DNA from: Microbulbifer celer
Lineage (GTDB): Bacteria; Pseudomonadota; Gammaproteobacteria; Pseudomonadales; Cellvibrionaceae
Direction of reading: 5' to 3'
Assembly: GCF_020991125.1 (NCBI RefSeq)
Contig: NZ_CP087715.1
Location: 558,001-622,000 of the forward strand
DNA: 64,000 bases
Shown one piece after another: positions 62,548 to 64,000 of this stretch (its first letter is position 1; every line of letters starts with the position of its first letter). The position numbers and the translations under genes were made by a program. The notes under the pieces are model-generated. The model was not told the origin of the DNA. It was given only the letters and a program-made list of their open reading frames with translations, and made no database searches.

Positions 62548-64000
62548 GAGAATCTCCAGGGTGGGGTGACACGAGTGTAAGAATCCGTATGCAAGTCGCC
62601 GTTAAAGTGCGATTGCTGCGGCAGATCGCGCAGATTTTCGATGACAAGGTTCCCGTATGCCTCTGCTAGTGGCGGTTCCAGCAGTGGCGTGTCCATACGG
62701 CAGGCGTGCAGGTGGGGCTGGCCAAGCAGTGTGGCTGCGCCCAACAGCGAGGTGTTTGCCTCACCGCCGCGGTGACAGAAACTCCTGCTCAACAAGCCCA
62801 GCAGCACGCCCTGGGCTGCGAGGATGCCGCCGAGCAGATCCAACGCGGTGAACAGGGTGCCGCCGCCGTGGCCTCCGGTGCGACCGATCAGGTCGGCCAG
62901 GCCAGAGTAGGCCTGCACCGTGAAATCTGTGCCGGGGATATCCAGCGCACCGTCCAGCTGTCCCCAGGCCCCGGCGTGGGTGTACACAAGGCCGGGACTG
63001 GCCGCGGCCAGCTGCCGGTAATCCAGCCCCAATTCTTCTGCTTTGCCCGGGGCCCAGTTGTGCAGGAACACCTGCGCATCAGAAACCAGCTCCACCAGTT
63101 GCGCGCGCCCGGCTGCGCTCTTGATGTCGATCTCAATCACTTCTTTGTGGTGATTGAGGGCGTCGAAGCGCGCGGAGCAATCCGCCACCAGTGGCGGCAT
63201 ACCCCGCAATGGATCCCCGCCGGGTGGCTCTATGCGGATGACCCGCGCGCCGAGCAGGCTCAGCAGGTGTCCTGCCATCGGGCCCTGAATACGGCGGCAG
63301 GATTCCACCACCGTCAGTCCGCTCAGGGGCAGATCCTGCCCGCGGGGCGGCGGCAGTGGTGTATCGGTCGGCGTTGCCGGATGCAACTGCCAGGGGCCTG
63401 ATTGCAGCAGTTCCTCGACGTCGCTGTCGCGCGCGCGCTCCTCAATGGTGCGCTGTCGGCACAGGGCGACACCGGCCTCACTGCAGATGCGAGTGACCTG
63501 GGCGAAGCTCAGTTTCGCCAGACGCTTGTGCAGGCGTTCGGGCAGCGGACAGATACCTTTGGCATAGCGCTGCAGGAAGGACTGCCAGCCTCTGCCTGCT
63601 TCCACCGGTTCCAGTCCCAGCGCGTCGCACAGCCGGCGCCAGGGATCGGCGGAAAGCGTTTCCAGCTCGAAGCGCACGCCGTCCGCGGATCGGAACGGCG
63701 GCCGCAGCCCCGCGTCGTGGTGCCCGGGCAGGATTTCCTCCGCATCTTCCCCGGTGGTCGCACCGGCGAGGTACTGACCGGCGCAGAGCAACCCGGCGGA
63801 CGCCATGGATACCCGGCTGCGGGAAATGCCCAGGCCGCGGCGGCGTGCCAGAGCCGTTGCGAGGCAGGCCTGGAGTGCCAGCGTTGCGGAGACGGTAGAC
63901 AGGTAGGGCAGTGGAATCGGCTGAGCCTTACCTGTTGCCCGGCCGTGCACCGACATCAGTCCGGTAGCCGCCTGCAGGGTAGTTTCACAACCGGCGCGCT
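62544..64000 (-). CDS. Tandem family III (CaiB/BaiF) CoA-transferase, N-terminus outside window
   Basis: The frame is open to the right edge, so this is a 5'-truncated gene of at least 485 residues; an ATG at 63956 is internal. The first visible part (LQAATGLMSVHGRATG, LALQACLATALARRRG) is the second half of a CaiB-type module, ending in a typical C-terminal helical segment. A second module begins at SGLTVVESCRRIQGPMAGHL with the RIEPPGGDPLRG CoA-binding loop and an Asp in TALDLLGG that aligns with the catalytic Asp of formyl-CoA transferase. At the same place the first module appears to have Ser. The protein should move CoA between carboxylic acids, or isomerise an acyl-CoA, in the same pathway as the ligase. 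Confidence 0.78.
   Translation of the reverse strand, partial: RAGCETTLQAATGLMSVHGRATGKAQPIPLPYLSTVSATLALQACLATALARRRGLGISRSRVSMASAGLLCAGQYLAGATTGEDAEEILPGHHDAGLRPPFRSADGVRFELETLSADPWRRLCDALGLEPVEAGRGWQSFLQRYAKGICPLPERLHKRLAKLSFAQVTRICSEAGVALCRQRTIEERARDSDVEELLQSGPWQLHPATPTDTPLPPPRGQDLPLSGLTVVESCRRIQGPMAGHLLSLLGARVIRIEPPGGDPLRGMPPLVADCSARFDALNHHKEVIEIDIKSAAGRAQLVELVSDAQVFLHNWAPGKAEELGLDYRQLAAASPGLVYTHAGAWGQLDGALDIPGTDFTVQAYSGLADLIGRTGGHGGGTLFTALDLLGGILAAQGVLLGLLSRSFCHRGGEANTSLLGAATLLGQPHLHACRMDTPLLEPPLAEAYGNLVIENLRDLPQQSHFNGDLHTDSYTRVTPPWRFS

Noticed and set aside
62544-64000. Circularly permuted CoA-transferase
   Set aside because: The frame stays open to the right edge and upstream codons look like the same family, so a truncated tandem protein explains the order.

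Overview
The window looks like a chromosomal segment of a marine, polysaccharide-using gammaproteobacterium. The proteins resemble those of the Cellvibrionales/Microbulbifer type (moderately high GC, large TonB receptor, MetR/MetE, GcvP, PurU, GH109 sugar use). That placement is inference from remembered protein resemblance, not a database result. I saw no IS element, phage gene, tRNA, rRNA or CRISPR array.

Layout. (1) 1-19541, surface polysaccharide / capsule locus, all on +. It holds a truncated gene, a degenerate methyltransferase-like coiled-coil protein, an asparagine-synthase-like protein, a second coiled-coil protein, a two-domain GT2/GT4 glycosyltransferase, an AlgX/AlgJ-like SGNH protein, a large GT2, an MBL/beta-CASP nuclease, a GT, KpsC, a PhyH dioxygenase and KpsS. 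KpsC and KpsS build the Kdo linker of group 2-type capsules. Three of these proteins share a repeated 'FDxxWYLxxYPDV...HYxxxGxxEGRxP' module. (2) 19542-25747, housekeeping: deaD, cytochrome b561, and divergent metR/metE. (3) 25748-37131, a near-complete N-acetylgalactosamine (GalNAc) system. A leftward operon agaR-kbaZ-agaS-agaK-agaA faces a rightward GH109 glycosidase, TonB receptor and NagP/AgaP-type permease, with AgaR-like operator sequences between them. (4) 37132-50069: pepQ, purU, a small lipoprotein, a V4R plus MHYT sensor-like pair, gcvP, a GGDEF protein, a DUF2007-like protein and argS. (5) 50070-52335, a Fur box followed by an AraC regulator and an MFS exporter. (6) 52303-64000, a tightly packed leftward operon running off the right edge.

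The most interesting region is (6). Two adjacent genes have the size, domain order and neighbourhood of the prodigiosin enzymes PigE (acyl-thioester reductase fused to a class III aminotransferase; related to TamH of tambjamine) and PigD (ThDP-dependent Stetter-type carboligase). With them are an acyl-CoA dehydrogenase, an acyl-adenylating ligase, a tandem family III CoA-transferase, an MFS transporter and a GH88-like (alpha/alpha)6 protein. Read as a pathway: a fatty acid is activated, desaturated to an enoyl thioester, reduced to an enal, given an acetyl group from pyruvate, then transaminated and cyclised to a 2-methyl-3-alkyl pyrroline, the intermediate that forms the alkyl-pyrrole half of prodigiosin. 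No pyrrole-carboxyl carrier or condensing enzyme is visible in the window, so the product may be a stand-alone pyrroline/pyrrole, a fatty amine, or a hybrid made with genes beyond 64000. The neighbouring Fur-box regulator and exporter may or may not belong to it.
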